This document shows, in pieces, positions 1 through 9,291 of a stretch of DNA of 64,000 nucleotides. A program made the position numbers and the translations under genes. Source of the stretch: Mycobacterium sp. Root265 (lineage in GTDB: Bacteria > Actinomycetota > Actinomycetes > Mycobacteriales > Mycobacteriaceae); contig NZ_LMJA01000008.1 of NCBI RefSeq assembly GCF_001428895.1, forward strand, positions 107,350 through 171,349. Reading direction: 5' to 3'. The first letter of the stretch is position 1; each line of letters opens with the position of its first letter. The notes under the pieces are model-generated. The model did no database searches and was not told the origin of the DNA. It was given only the letters and a program-made list of their open reading frames with translations.

Positions 1-1
1 G

Positions 2-1151
2 GTCGCCATCGCCCACCGCATCGACGAACTTGAACGCTGCGTCACAGGGTTACAGGAAGGACGGGTGTCGCTCGATCAGCTCGGGGTCATCGCCGAACAC
101 GGCGGCCAGGGCTGCGATGAGCACTACGCAAACCTGGTGCAGTACGCCACCGTGACCCAGTTGCGCACCGCGGTCAAACAGGAACCCCGCCCCGAACCAG
201 AGTCCAAGCCCGAACCGAAACGCAAGATCACCATGATCGAGGGCGACGATTCCACGACGTGGCGGATCACCCTGCCCAAGGTGGCCAGAGTCCAAGCCCG
301 AACCGAAACGCAAGATCACCATGATCGAGGGCGACGATTCCACGACGTGGCGGATCACCCTGCCCAAGGTGGAGGCCGCGAAATTCGAGGCCGGCCTGCA
401 GTCACACCGCGATGCGTTGGTCGCGGACTGGAAACGCGACCACGACACGCACGACAGCATCGACCCCGAGGACGGCTGGGCCCGCGACGGCGAGGCTGAA
501 ACCACGGTGTCCGAGCAGGCACCGCCGTTCCCGGACGGGGTGGATGCGTTCATGAGCCTCATCGAGGCCGGCTGGAACACCGAAGTGGCGGCCCGCCCGC
601 ACGGGCAGCACACCACCGTGGTGGTGCATGTCGATGTCGAGAAGCCTGTGGCGTCACTGCATCTGGGTCCTGCGCTGACAGCAGACGACCGGCGATATCT
701 GCTCTGCGATGCGACGTGTGAGGTGTGGTTCGAACGCCACGGCCGACCCATCGGGGTCGGGCGGGCCACCCGCACCATCAGCCGCCGGCTCCGACGCGCC
801 CTGGAGCACCGCGACCACACCTGCGTCGTCCCCGGCTGCGGCGCCACCCAAGGCCTGCACGCCCATCACCTGGTGCACTGGGAAAACGGCGGGCCCACCG
901 AGCTATCCAACCTGGTCTTACTGTGCCCGTTCCACCACCGCATGCACCACAAAGGCGGCATCACGATCACCGGGCCCGCCGAGACACTACGAGTCACCGA
1001 CAGCGAAGGTGAACCACTCACCAACGGATCACTGGCCCGACCACCCACCAAGCCGCCACCGGATGTGCCACCGTGCACAGGCCCGACCGGGGAACGCGCT
1101 CAATGGTGGTGGTACACCCCATACGAACCACCACCGCCAGAAGCCAACTAG
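2..1151 (+). pseudogene. DUF222/HNH endonuclease (13E12-type), 5' truncated by window and frameshifted
   Basis: The frame is open from base 2 and reads as the end of a DUF222 region (residues VAIAHRIDELERC and LVQYATVTQLRTAV are visible). The C-terminal part carries a clear HNH nuclease motif: CVVPGCG, then HAHHLVHW, then LCPFHHRMHH. This is the layout of the 13E12/REP family, which is multi-copy in mycobacteria and often treated as selfish or mobile. An 88-bp perfect tandem duplication (197-284 and 285-372) shifts the frame by one. The upstream frame therefore runs out of frame and stops at 499, while the HNH part continues in another frame from an ATG at 321. The gene is probably broken, although the HNH half could still be made by re-initiation at 321. 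The true start lies before the window. Confidence 0.8.
197..372. repeat. 88-bp perfect tandem duplication
   Basis: Bases 197-284 are repeated exactly at 285-372. The unit length is not a multiple of three, so the duplication disrupts the DUF222/HNH reading frame. The identity of the copies suggests a recent event, or an assembly artefact. Confidence 0.95.
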
Positions 1152-1158
1152 CGCTGCG

Positions 1159-2682
1159 CTATTCCTTCAGCGCCGGGGTATCGCGGCGCAGTGTCTGGCC
1201 GGTGAAGAAGTCGGGTCGCTGTGCGCGCATCACCAGCATCAGCACCGCGCCGAGCACCAGGATCCCGAACCCGATGAAGAACACCAACCCGATGCCGCCG
1301 ATCTCCGCGCCGCTGCCGTTCTCCGGATTCATGCTCTCGCCGATCGAGATGGCAAAGACGGCCGCCAGTATCAACCCGCCCAGGAGTGGGAACAGGAACT
1401 TGAACACGATGTTGTGCACATTGCTGAACAGCTCCCGGCGGAAGAACCAGACGCAGGCGAATGCGGTGATGCCGTAGTACCAACAGATCATGATGCCGAG
1501 GGCGGCAATGGTGTCCCACAATGCATTGTCGGACAGCAGGGTCACCACGGTGTAGAAGGCACCGGTGACCACCCCGGCCATCACCGTCGAATAGACCGGC
1601 GTCAGGAAGCGTGGACTCACCTCGGCGAAGCGGGTGGGAAATGCCTTGTAGGCGCCCATCGCGAGCATCGCCCGAGCCGCCGGCAGGAAGGTGGTCTGCA
1701 GGCTGGCGACCGACGAGGCGAACACCGCCACGTACAGCAGCGGCCCGAACCAGTGCCCCAGCACCGGGTCGGCCAGCGCCCCGAACACGTTCTCCGAGTT
1801 CTCCGGATTGCCCAGCCCCAGACCCTCTTCACCGACGCCGGCGTACATCATCACGGCGACGGCGATCAGCAGGTAGGTGATCAGAATCGATGTCACACAG
1901 AGCAACCCGGCCCGGCCAGGCACCTTGGTCGGGTCCTTGGACTCCTCGCCGAGCGTCAGGCAGGTATCCCAGCCCCAGAACGCGAAGATGGAACCGGTCA
2001 GCCCGATGGCGAACACCGCCATCGTCAATCCGGTGAACGGATTGAACCAGTCCAGGTCGAAACTCAGCCCGGCCGGTGCGTCCCCACGCCCCACGCGGAC
2101 GAACGCGGTGATGGCGAAGGCCACCAGCACCACCAGCTGAAAAGCCACCAGCACGTACTGCACCCGCTCGCTGGTGGTGATGCCCCGGCTGGCGATCAGG
2201 GTGGCCAACGCGATGAACACCAGCGTGGTGATGATGTTGACGGGTTTGTTGCCCGCCAGATCAGCGATCCCGGGCTGGTTGAGTATCCGGGCGATGAGCA
2301 GATAGAAGAACTCGACCGCGATCGCGGCCAGGTTGGACAGCACGATGATGGACGCGACCACCATCCCCCACCCGCACATCCAGCCCACGTTGGGGCCGAA
2401 TGCCTTGGTGGACCACGTGAATGACGCGCCACAGTCCGGGGTGCGGGAGTTCAGTTCGCGATAGGCGTACGCGGTGAGGAACATCGGGATGAAACCCGCG
2501 ATGAAGATCGCCGGCATCTTCAACCCGACCGCCGCCACGATCACGCCGATACTCGCGGTGAGCGTGTACCCGGGTGCCACGCAGGAGATCCCGAGCATGG
2601 CGCCCGACAGGGTGCCGACCTTGCCTTCGGCCAGACCCTTCGAGACAGTGCCCGTGGCCGTCTCCGCCTTGTTCGCAGTCAT
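1159..2682 (-). CDS. APC-superfamily amino acid permease
   Basis: 507 aa, strongly hydrophobic with roughly 12 membrane segments. The N-terminal region (GTLSGAMLGISCVAPGYTLT, then a GASFTW motif) is typical of APC amino acid/polyamine/organocation transporters. It should import an amino acid or amine at the inner membrane; the substrate cannot be told from sequence. The start ATG overlaps the stop of the upstream universal stress protein gene by 4 nt (ATGA), so the two are cotranscribed and probably translationally coupled. Confidence 0.85.
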   Translation of the reverse strand: MTANKAETATGTVSKGLAEGKVGTLSGAMLGISCVAPGYTLTASIGVIVAAVGLKMPAIFIAGFIPMFLTAYAYRELNSRTPDCGASFTWSTKAFGPNVGWMCGWGMVVASIIVLSNLAAIAVEFFYLLIARILNQPGIADLAGNKPVNIITTLVFIALATLIASRGITTSERVQYVLVAFQLVVLVAFAITAFVRVGRGDAPAGLSFDLDWFNPFTGLTMAVFAIGLTGSIFAFWGWDTCLTLGEESKDPTKVPGRAGLLCVTSILITYLLIAVAVMMYAGVGEEGLGLGNPENSENVFGALADPVLGHWFGPLLYVAVFASSVASLQTTFLPAARAMLAMGAYKAFPTRFAEVSPRFLTPVYSTVMAGVVTGAFYTVVTLLSDNALWDTIAALGIMICWYYGITAFACVWFFRRELFSNVHNIVFKFLFPLLGGLILAAVFAISIGESMNPENGSGAEIGGIGLVFFIGFGILVLGAVLMLVMRAQRPDFFTGQTLRRDTPALKE

Positions 2683-3560
2683 GCTGTCTCCTCGTCGGCG
2701 GTTCTGGGTACCACGACCATCGGGACGTCGAGCGCGCGCAGCATCTTGGCCGCGGTGGACCCGAGGAACAACTTGCGCGGCGCGGCGAGCCGGCTGGAGC
2801 CCACCATGATCAGATCACCGTCGTGCCAGGGCAACCTGCTCACCGCGTCCTCCACCGAGGTTCCATCCGCGACGGTGGCCGTGACCGAGAACCCTTCGGG
2901 CAGTGACTCTTGTGCCTCCTCCAGGGAGCGCCGCGCGTGTCCCAGCGCGCGCTCCCGTAGCGCATCGGCGTCGCCACGAAGCGCACCGAACATCGGATCG
3001 AGGGCCACCAGCGACACCAGGCGCAGCGGCACGTCGGCGGCCTTACAGGCCCGCACCGCCGCGTCCAGCAGGGTGCGCGCACCGGCGCGTTCGCCGATTG
3101 CGCACGTCACCTCACGCACCCGCGGCACCGCGGACAGCCGAGTTCCTTTCGGCGCCACCGCCACCGGAACATGCGCGGAGTGCAGCAGCTCGTTGACCAC
3201 CGATCCCAGTGAATAACTTCCGGCCAGACCGCCGCCCGATCCGCCGACGATGACGGCCTGGGCTCCAAGGCGCTGCACCTCGTTGATGAGTCCGTCCGCG
3301 GTGGAGTCGCTGACACTGACGTGCGGGTGCGCCACCACATCATCGGGCACCCCGGCCAGTGCCTCGTTCAGCCATTCGCCGGCCTGTTCGGCGAGCAGTT
3401 CGTCATAGCCGCCCGTGGGAACCATCGCGGGCACCCCGCGGTCCGGGGGCAGCACCATGCACACGTCGAGCTCGGCGCCCAGGCTCCGGGCGAGGCGGAC
3501 GCCGAGTGCGACAGCGTCCGCTCCACCCGGGGTGGCGAGATATCCGACAGCCAGTCTCAT
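2679..3560 (-). CDS. Universal stress protein, tandem UspA domains
   Basis: 293 aa, made of two UspA domains (about residues 1-145 and 150-290). Each has a nucleotide-binding glycine motif: GGSGGGLAGSYSLGSV in the first and VGSSRLAAPRKLFLGS in the second. Mycobacterial tandem Usp proteins of this size commonly bind ATP and respond to hypoxia or stress. It is the first gene of a two-gene operon with the permease, which suggests it may sense or modulate transport. Confidence 0.88.
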   Translation of the reverse strand: MRLAVGYLATPGGADAVALGVRLARSLGAELDVCMVLPPDRGVPAMVPTGGYDELLAEQAGEWLNEALAGVPDDVVAHPHVSVSDSTADGLINEVQRLGAQAVIVGGSGGGLAGSYSLGSVVNELLHSAHVPVAVAPKGTRLSAVPRVREVTCAIGERAGARTLLDAAVRACKAADVPLRLVSLVALDPMFGALRGDADALRERALGHARRSLEEAQESLPEGFSVTATVADGTSVEDAVSRLPWHDGDLIMVGSSRLAAPRKLFLGSTAAKMLRALDVPMVVVPRTADEETA

Positions 3561-3613
3561 CGGGCCATCCTGTCAACGCGCGACGGTACGCACTGGCGAT
3601 TGACCCTACGAAA

Positions 3614-4480
3614 TCAGTTGTATTCGGCGGTCCCGTCATCGAGCACGACCCGAGCATCGGACCCGTCCGGCCGGGCAGCCTCGGTACGGAACACCGCGCG
3701 ACCCGCTTCGGTACGCCAGATCGAGGTGGTCAGCGTCTCGCCGGGGAAGACCGGTGAGCTGAACCGGGATGCCACCGCGGTGACCTTCGTGGCGTCGCCG
3801 CCGCCGAGTTCGGCGACCAGGGCCCGGCCAGCCACACCATAGGTGCACAGGCCGTGCAGGATCGGCTTGGGAAAACCGGCCAGGGTCTGGGCGAACCACG
3901 GGTCGCTGTGCAACGGATTGCGGTCACCGGAAAGCCGGTACAGCAGCGCCTGATCGGCGCGGGTGGGCAGGGCGACCTGCGCATCGGGCGCGCGGTCGGG
4001 GAACTCGGGCGCCGCCGGACGCTGGCCGGGCTGCCCACCGAATCCGCCCTCACCCCGGATCACCACAGTGGTCAGGGTTTCCACCAGCACCTCACCGCTG
4101 TCCGGGTCGGCGCCCACGCCCTTGAGCATCACCACCGCGTTCTTGCCCTCACCCTTGTCCTGGATGTCGGCGACCTCGGAGTGCACGGTAAGCGCGCCCG
4201 CGGGCGGCAGCGGCTTGAACAACCGGATCGCCTGCGAGCCGTGCAGCAACAGACTGAAGTTGAACGAACCGATCTGCAGTGCGGCCGCGAACGGCGAACA
4301 GGCGATGACGGCGAAGGTGGGCAGCACCTGCTGCTCGATGTCGTGACTGTTCTCGGTGGTGAAGGCCAGGTCGTCGGTGCCGGCGCCGACACCGAGCGCG
4401 TAGAGCAGCGTCTCGCGGTCGGTCCAGCTGAAGGTCTGGGATTCGGTTGTGGCACCGACGGCGTTCGGATCGATCGGCAT
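3614..4480 (-). CDS. htdY: MaoC-like (3R)-hydroxyacyl-thioester dehydratase, HtdY type
   Basis: 288 aa, a double hot-dog MaoC/hydratase-2 protein. The C-terminal half has the catalytic signature YRLSGDRNPLHSDPWFA followed by FPKPILHGLCTYG, with the Asp and His expected for R-specific enoyl-CoA hydration. The sequence matches M. tuberculosis HtdY (Rv3389c) closely from memory, including length and N-terminus (MPIDPNAVGA). It would hydrate or dehydrate fatty or steroid-side-chain acyl-CoA. The start at 4480 was chosen by this match; the frame is open much further upstream, but only as a shadow of acrA1. It is divergent from acrA1. Confidence 0.9.
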   Translation of the reverse strand: MPIDPNAVGATTESQTFSWTDRETLLYALGVGAGTDDLAFTTENSHDIEQQVLPTFAVIACSPFAAALQIGSFNFSLLLHGSQAIRLFKPLPPAGALTVHSEVADIQDKGEGKNAVVMLKGVGADPDSGEVLVETLTTVVIRGEGGFGGQPGQRPAAPEFPDRAPDAQVALPTRADQALLYRLSGDRNPLHSDPWFAQTLAGFPKPILHGLCTYGVAGRALVAELGGGDATKVTAVASRFSSPVFPGETLTTSIWRTEAGRAVFRTEAARPDGSDARVVLDDGTAEYN

Positions 4481-4564
4481 GGGTGAGTATCCCTTCGTGG
4501 CGGACTGCGGAGTGTGACCGGGACCATAGTTGACCTTTCCAGGCTCGAGGACGACCATGGCCGC

Positions 4565-6562
4565 ATGCATTATGTCGTTACCGGCGGTACTGGGTTTATC
4601 GGCAGCCGCGTGGTGGCCCGACTGCTGGCTCGCGACCCGGACGCGCAGGTGTCCGTGCTGGTGCGGGGCGGGTCGCTGGAGCGCTTCGAGCGACTGGCCG
4701 CCGCCTGGGGTCCGCGCGCGAAACCCCTGGTAGGCGATCTGACCGCCGAGCATCTCGGGTTGAGCGACGATGTGATCGCCGAACTGGGCACCGTCGATCA
4801 CGTGGTGCACAGCGCCGCCATCTACGACATGACCGCCGCCGAGGACGTCCAGCGCGCCGCCAATGTCGAGGGCACCCGCACCGTCATCGGCCTGACCCGG
4901 CGCCTGGGCGCGACCCTGCACCACCTGTCCTCGATCGCGGTGGCCGGGGACTTCCACGGCGAGTACACCGAGGACGATTTCGACGTCGCGCAGAACCTGC
5001 CGACCCCCTATCACCGCACCAAGTTCGAGGCCGAACAACTGGTGCGCTCCGACGCAGGGCCGCGGTACCGGATTTACCGGCCCGCGGTCGTCGTCGGGGA
5101 TTCGCGCACCGGCGAGATGGACAAGGTCGACGGTCCCTATTACTTCTTCGGCATCCTGGCCAAGCTGGCGGTGCTGCCCAGTATCACGCCCATGGCGGTG
5201 CCCGATGCCGGCCGCACCAACATCGTGCCGGTCGACTTCGTGGTCGACGCGTTGGTGCACCTGATGCACATCGCCGACGCCGACGGACAGACCTTCCATC
5301 TGACCGCACCGAAAACCATTGGCCTGCGCAGTATTTACCGCGGTGTCGCGAAGGAGGCAGGGCTTCCGGCGCTGCGCTTCGCGTTGCCCGGCGGCGCCGT
5401 CGCACCGGTACTGAAGGCCACCGGACGGGCCAGGGTGCTGCGCAACATGGCCGCCACCCAGCTGGGCATGCCCGCCGAGATCCTCGACGTCGTCGACCTG
5501 GCGCCGACGTTCACCGCCGACCGGACCACCGCCGCGCTGGCCGGTACCGGGATCGAGGTACCCGAATTTGGTTCCTACGCAGGGAAACTGTGGCGGTACT
5601 GGGCCGAAAACCTGGACCCCGACCGGGCCCGCCGCGATGACCCGTCCGGCGCACTGGTGGGCAGGCACGTCATCATCACCGGCGCCTCCAGCGGTATCGG
5701 ACGCGCCTCGGCGATCGCCGCCGCCCACCGTGGGGCCACGGTGTTCGCGTTGGCCCGCAATGCCGACGCACTCGATGATCTGATCGCCGAGATCCGCGCC
5801 GACGGTGGCGACGCGTACGCATTCACCTGCGACGTCACCGATTCCAGCTCCGTCGACCACACGGTGAAGGACATCCTGGGCCGCTTCGGCCACGTCGACT
5901 ATCTGGTCAACAATGCCGGCCGGTCCATCCGCCGATCGGTGTCCGCCTCCACCGATCGGCTGCACGACTACGAACGGGTGATGGCCGTCAACTACTTCGG
6001 TGCGGTGCGCATGGTGCTGGCGTTGCTGCCGCACTGGCGCGAGCGCCGGTTCGGTCACGTGGTGAACGTGTCGAGTGCCGGCGTGCAGGCCAACAGCCCC
6101 AAGTACAGCGCGTACCTGCCCACCAAGGCGGCGCTGGACGCGTTCTCCGAGGTGGTGGGCACCGAGACCCTGTCGGACCACATCACCTTCACCAACATCC
6201 ATATGCCGCTGGTGAGCACCCCCATGATCGCGCCGTCACGGCGCCTGAATCCGGTGCCCCCGATCACCGCCGAGCATGCCGCCGCGATGGTGGTGCGCGG
6301 GCTGATCGAGAAGCCGGCGCGGATAGACACCCCACTGGGCACGCTGGCCGATCTGGGCACCTACTTCACGCCCCGACTGTCGCGGCGGGTACTGCACCAG
6401 CTCTACCTGGGCTATCCGGACTCCGCTGCCGCGCGTGGGCAGGCCGGCGAGCAGCCCACCCCGGAGCGCAGGCCCCGCAAGCCGTCCCGCGCCACCCGGA
6501 GCGTGCGGGTGCCCCGCCCGGTCAAGCGTGCGGTGCGGGCGATTCCGGGTGTGCACTGGTAG
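4565..6562 (+). CDS. acrA1: Bifunctional fatty acyl-CoA reductase (extended SDR + classical SDR)
   Basis: 665 aa from the chosen ATG. The N-terminal extended SDR domain begins at once with the Rossmann motif TGGTGFIG. The C-terminal classical SDR domain, from about residue 370, has TGASSGIG, NNAG and the S-Y-K triad (SSAGVQANSPKYSAYLPTK). The fusion and length match AcrA1 (Rv3391), thought to reduce acyl-CoA to aldehyde or alcohol for wax or lipid synthesis. An in-frame ATG lies 17 codons upstream (4514), but 4565 puts the Rossmann strand at residue 2 as in the family and follows a GAGGAC stretch. The tail is Arg/Pro-rich and basic. Confidence 0.9.
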   Translation: MHYVVTGGTGFIGSRVVARLLARDPDAQVSVLVRGGSLERFERLAAAWGPRAKPLVGDLTAEHLGLSDDVIAELGTVDHVVHSAAIYDMTAAEDVQRAANVEGTRTVIGLTRRLGATLHHLSSIAVAGDFHGEYTEDDFDVAQNLPTPYHRTKFEAEQLVRSDAGPRYRIYRPAVVVGDSRTGEMDKVDGPYYFFGILAKLAVLPSITPMAVPDAGRTNIVPVDFVVDALVHLMHIADADGQTFHLTAPKTIGLRSIYRGVAKEAGLPALRFALPGGAVAPVLKATGRARVLRNMAATQLGMPAEILDVVDLAPTFTADRTTAALAGTGIEVPEFGSYAGKLWRYWAENLDPDRARRDDPSGALVGRHVIITGASSGIGRASAIAAAHRGATVFALARNADALDDLIAEIRADGGDAYAFTCDVTDSSSVDHTVKDILGRFGHVDYLVNNAGRSIRRSVSASTDRLHDYERVMAVNYFGAVRMVLALLPHWRERRFGHVVNVSSAGVQANSPKYSAYLPTKAALDAFSEVVGTETLSDHITFTNIHMPLVSTPMIAPSRRLNPVPPITAEHAAAMVVRGLIEKPARIDTPLGTLADLGTYFTPRLSRRVLHQLYLGYPDSAAARGQAGEQPTPERRPRKPSRATRSVRVPRPVKRAVRAIPGVHW

Positions 6563-6585
6563 CGGCCCCCGCCTATCGTGGGAGC

Positions 6586-7650
6586 GTGACCGGGCCTGAA
6601 ACCGATGCGCCACTACCGGTGTTCGCCGACGTCGACACCGGGGTGGACGATGCGATGGCGTTGGCCTATCTGTTCGCCAGCCCGGACGCCCATGTGGTGG
6701 GCATCGCATCGACGGCGGGCAATGTGCCCGTCGCGCAGGTGTCGATCAACAATCTGGGGCTGCTCGAACTGTTCGGGATCGACGATGTTCCCGTCTCCGA
6801 GGGCGTCCCGGTCCCGCTGAGCATTCCGCTGCGCACCGCCGAGGACACCCACGGCCCCGAAGGGCTCGGCTACGCGCACCTGCCGGAGACGGACCGGTCG
6901 CTGACCCCGTACGACGCCGCCCAGGCCTGGGTGGCCGCGGCCCGCGAATATCCCGGGGAACTCATCGGATTGGTCACCGGGCCGCTGACCAACTTCGCGC
7001 TGGCGCTGCGCCTGGAACCCGCGCTGCCCCGGCTGCTGCGCCGGCTGGTGATCATGGGTGGCGCGTTCGACTACCGCGGCAACACCACGCCGGTCTCGGA
7101 GTGGAATGTCAGCGTCGACCCGGAGGCCGCCGCCGAGGTGTTCGCGGTGTGGGGCGCGGCGTGGGGCCTGAGCACGCCCACGCATCTGCCGATTGTGTTG
7201 GGACTCAACCTCACCGAGAACGCGGCGATGACGCCGTCGATTCTGGGCCGGCTGGCCGCCGCCGCCGGTTCCCCGTCGGCGCAGCTGAGTGTGCTCGACG
7301 ATCGGGGCACCCGGTCGACGGCGGCCAACCCGCTGATCCGGGTGCTCGAAGATGCCATGCGCTTCTACTTCGAGTTCCACTTCGATCAGGGCGAGGGCTA
7401 CCTGGCGCACCTGCACGATCCACTGGCCGCCGCGGTCGCACTGGACCCCGACCTGGTGCGCTACCAGCAGGCGACCGTCGACGTCGAACTGACCGGGACC
7501 CTGACCCGCGGGATGACCGTGGCCGACTGGCGCGGTCATTGGGGCCGGGAGCCCAACGCGCAGATCGGCGTCGAGGTGGACCCCGCCGCGTTCTTCGACC
7601 GTTTCATCGAGCGGGTCGGCCCGTTCGCCCGCCGGCTCGGTCATTCGTAG
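6586..7650 (+). CDS. iunH: Inosine-uridine preferring nucleoside hydrolase
   Basis: 354 aa with GTG start. The Ca2+-binding signature of nucleoside hydrolases is near the N-terminus (FADVDTGVDDAMAL, the DxDxGxDDA motif). Further motifs are GPLTNFALAL, the MGGAFDYRGN loop and HDPLAAAVALDP near the C-terminus. It hydrolyses the N-glycosidic bond of purine or pyrimidine nucleosides in salvage. It sits 23 bp after acrA1, as in M. tuberculosis (Rv3393). Its last 10 nt overlap the end of convergent imuB. Confidence 0.92.
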   Translation: MTGPETDAPLPVFADVDTGVDDAMALAYLFASPDAHVVGIASTAGNVPVAQVSINNLGLLELFGIDDVPVSEGVPVPLSIPLRTAEDTHGPEGLGYAHLPETDRSLTPYDAAQAWVAAAREYPGELIGLVTGPLTNFALALRLEPALPRLLRRLVIMGGAFDYRGNTTPVSEWNVSVDPEAAAEVFAVWGAAWGLSTPTHLPIVLGLNLTENAAMTPSILGRLAAAAGSPSAQLSVLDDRGTRSTAANPLIRVLEDAMRFYFEFHFDQGEGYLAHLHDPLAAAVALDPDLVRYQQATVDVELTGTLTRGMTVADWRGHWGREPNAQIGVEVDPAAFFDRFIERVGPFARRLGHS

Positions 7651-9290
7651 ATGCCCTCCACATGCCACTGCCGCTGGCGGTAGCACAGCAGCATCGCCAC
7701 ACCGACGCCGGCATCATTCTGTCCACCGCGACCGGACACCACCACCTGGGCACGCGCGGTCCGGCCCACCGGCTTGCGCTCGGGATCCCACCAGCGTTCG
7801 TCGACCGGCCACGGCCCGGTCCACCAGCTGATGTCTCTCCCGTCGCTTCGCTCGCCCCTGATGTCTCTCCCGTCGCTTCGCTCGCCCCTGATGCCTCCCC
7901 CGCGGCCCGGGGACTCCAGCCGCACCGGATCCGAAGAGAACAACCCCCGACTCGTCACCCGCACCGGTTTACCTTCTGCATCAAGCACTTCCACCGGGTC
8001 ATCGGCCAACACCGCCGGCGATGGCTCGGGTAACTGGCCCGGCCAGGGCTGGGTCGGGTCGGCCTGCGGAACCGGCTCGTCGCCCAGCGGGGTGAAGGTG
8101 ATGCGCTCGGACGGCCCACGCCCCCCGCTGAGCACCGGCACCTGAACCGCTTCGAGGCCCAGCAGACCCTGCACCCGCACCAGCGCCCGCCGGGCCCGTA
8201 ACCGGTCGTCGTCACCGGATGACCCCCACAGCGGGAGCTGCAGCGCCCCGGCCGACACCACCTCCACCGGGTGCAATCGCAGGGTGACGATCGCCGCAGT
8301 GGGGCCCGCTCCCCCGGTGGCCCGCCGGGTCAGCCAGCCGTCCAGTTGCCAACGCACCCGATCAGCGGTGGCATCCTCGGTCAGCGGTTCGGCACAACGC
8401 CAAACCCTGTTCAGCTCTTCGCCATTGGCGGTGACGGCCTGGATGGCCAGCCGGGTGCAGCCCACCCCGGCGCCTTCCAAGCTGCGGTGCAGTTCGCCGG
8501 CCAGTGACCGTCCGGCGAAGGCCGCGGCGTCCACCCGGTCGATGGGGGGATCGCAGTTCATCACCGCGTCGAGCTCCGCGGGAAGATCACGCCCGGACGG
8601 TCCGCGGTCGGACTCCCCGCAGGCGAATCGGTGAGCGCTGATCGCGTCGGCACCGAACCGGGAAGCCACATCGGTGCGCGACAACTCGGCGAACTGACCG
8701 ATGGTGCGGATTCCCATCCGCCACAGCAGGTCTGCCAGATCCTCCCGACCTGCCCCGGAAAGGCTGGGTTCGGTGGCCAACTGACGGATGGACAGCCCGG
8801 ACAGGAACGCCGCGTCCCGGCCCGGCTCGACGATGCGCCCCGCCCTGGCCGCGAACACCGCGGTGGACAACTGATCGGCGATACCCGTCTGACATTCCGC
8901 ACCCGCCGCGGCCACCGCGTCGACCAGACGTTCGGCGGCCTCCTGCTCCGATCCGAAATAACGGGACGCTCCCCGAACCGACATCACCAGCAGACCGGGC
9001 CGCAGCACCTCGGCCCGGGGCACCACCTCGTCGACCGCCGCCGTCACGCCCTCGAAGTGACGGGCATCGCGCGCCGGGTCGGCAGTGACGACATGCAGCT
9101 GCGGGCACCGGGACTGTGCTTCCCGGCGGCGCAGTCCGCGCCGCACCCCCACCGCCCTGGCCGCCGCCGAGCAGGCGATGACCCGGTTGGCCAGGGTGAC
9201 CGCCACCGGGTCGGTGGCGGGCAGTCCGGCCGCGGCGGCGGCGGCCACCGCAGGCCAATCCATGCACCAGAGCGCAAGAACCCGCGGCAC
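7641..9290 (-). CDS. imuB: ImuB, catalytically inactive Y-family polymerase-like mutasome hub
   Basis: 549 aa from a GTG one base after the imuA' stop. The fold is Y-family polymerase, but the acidic catalytic residues are not recognisable: the site that would be Ser-x-Asp-Glu reads SVRGASRYFG. This matches ImuB being a non-catalytic adaptor. The clamp-binding motif QLPLWG is at residues 351-356, as established for mycobacterial ImuB, which tethers DnaE2 and ImuA' to the beta clamp for SOS mutagenesis. Residues about 467-488 contain a duplicated decapeptide (RGERSDGRDI) from a 30-bp tandem repeat. It is transcribed with imuA' from the LexA-controlled promoter. Confidence 0.93.
   Translation of the reverse strand: MPRVLALWCMDWPAVAAAAAAGLPATDPVAVTLANRVIACSAAARAVGVRRGLRRREAQSRCPQLHVVTADPARDARHFEGVTAAVDEVVPRAEVLRPGLLVMSVRGASRYFGSEQEAAERLVDAVAAAGAECQTGIADQLSTAVFAARAGRIVEPGRDAAFLSGLSIRQLATEPSLSGAGREDLADLLWRMGIRTIGQFAELSRTDVASRFGADAISAHRFACGESDRGPSGRDLPAELDAVMNCDPPIDRVDAAAFAGRSLAGELHRSLEGAGVGCTRLAIQAVTANGEELNRVWRCAEPLTEDATADRVRWQLDGWLTRRATGGAGPTAAIVTLRLHPVEVVSAGALQLPLWGSSGDDDRLRARRALVRVQGLLGLEAVQVPVLSGGRGPSERITFTPLGDEPVPQADPTQPWPGQLPEPSPAVLADDPVEVLDAEGKPVRVTSRGLFSSDPVRLESPGRGGGIRGERSDGRDIRGERSDGRDISWWTGPWPVDERWWDPERKPVGRTARAQVVVSGRGGQNDAGVGVAMLLCYRQRQWHVEGIYE
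7831..7890. repeat. 30-bp perfect tandem repeat within imuB
   Basis: Two identical 30-bp units lie at 7831-7860 and 7861-7890. The unit is a multiple of three, so it inserts a repeated charged decapeptide into the linker after the clamp-binding motif of ImuB without breaking the frame. Confidence 0.95.
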
Positions 9291-9291
9291 G

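Noticed and set aside
3614-6202. Single 862-codon minus-strand frame covering htdY and all of the region opposite acrA1.
   Set aside because: Only the last 288 codons resemble a protein (MaoC). The upstream part is low-complexity His/Gly/Arg sequence from reading the high-GC acrA1 gene in antisense.
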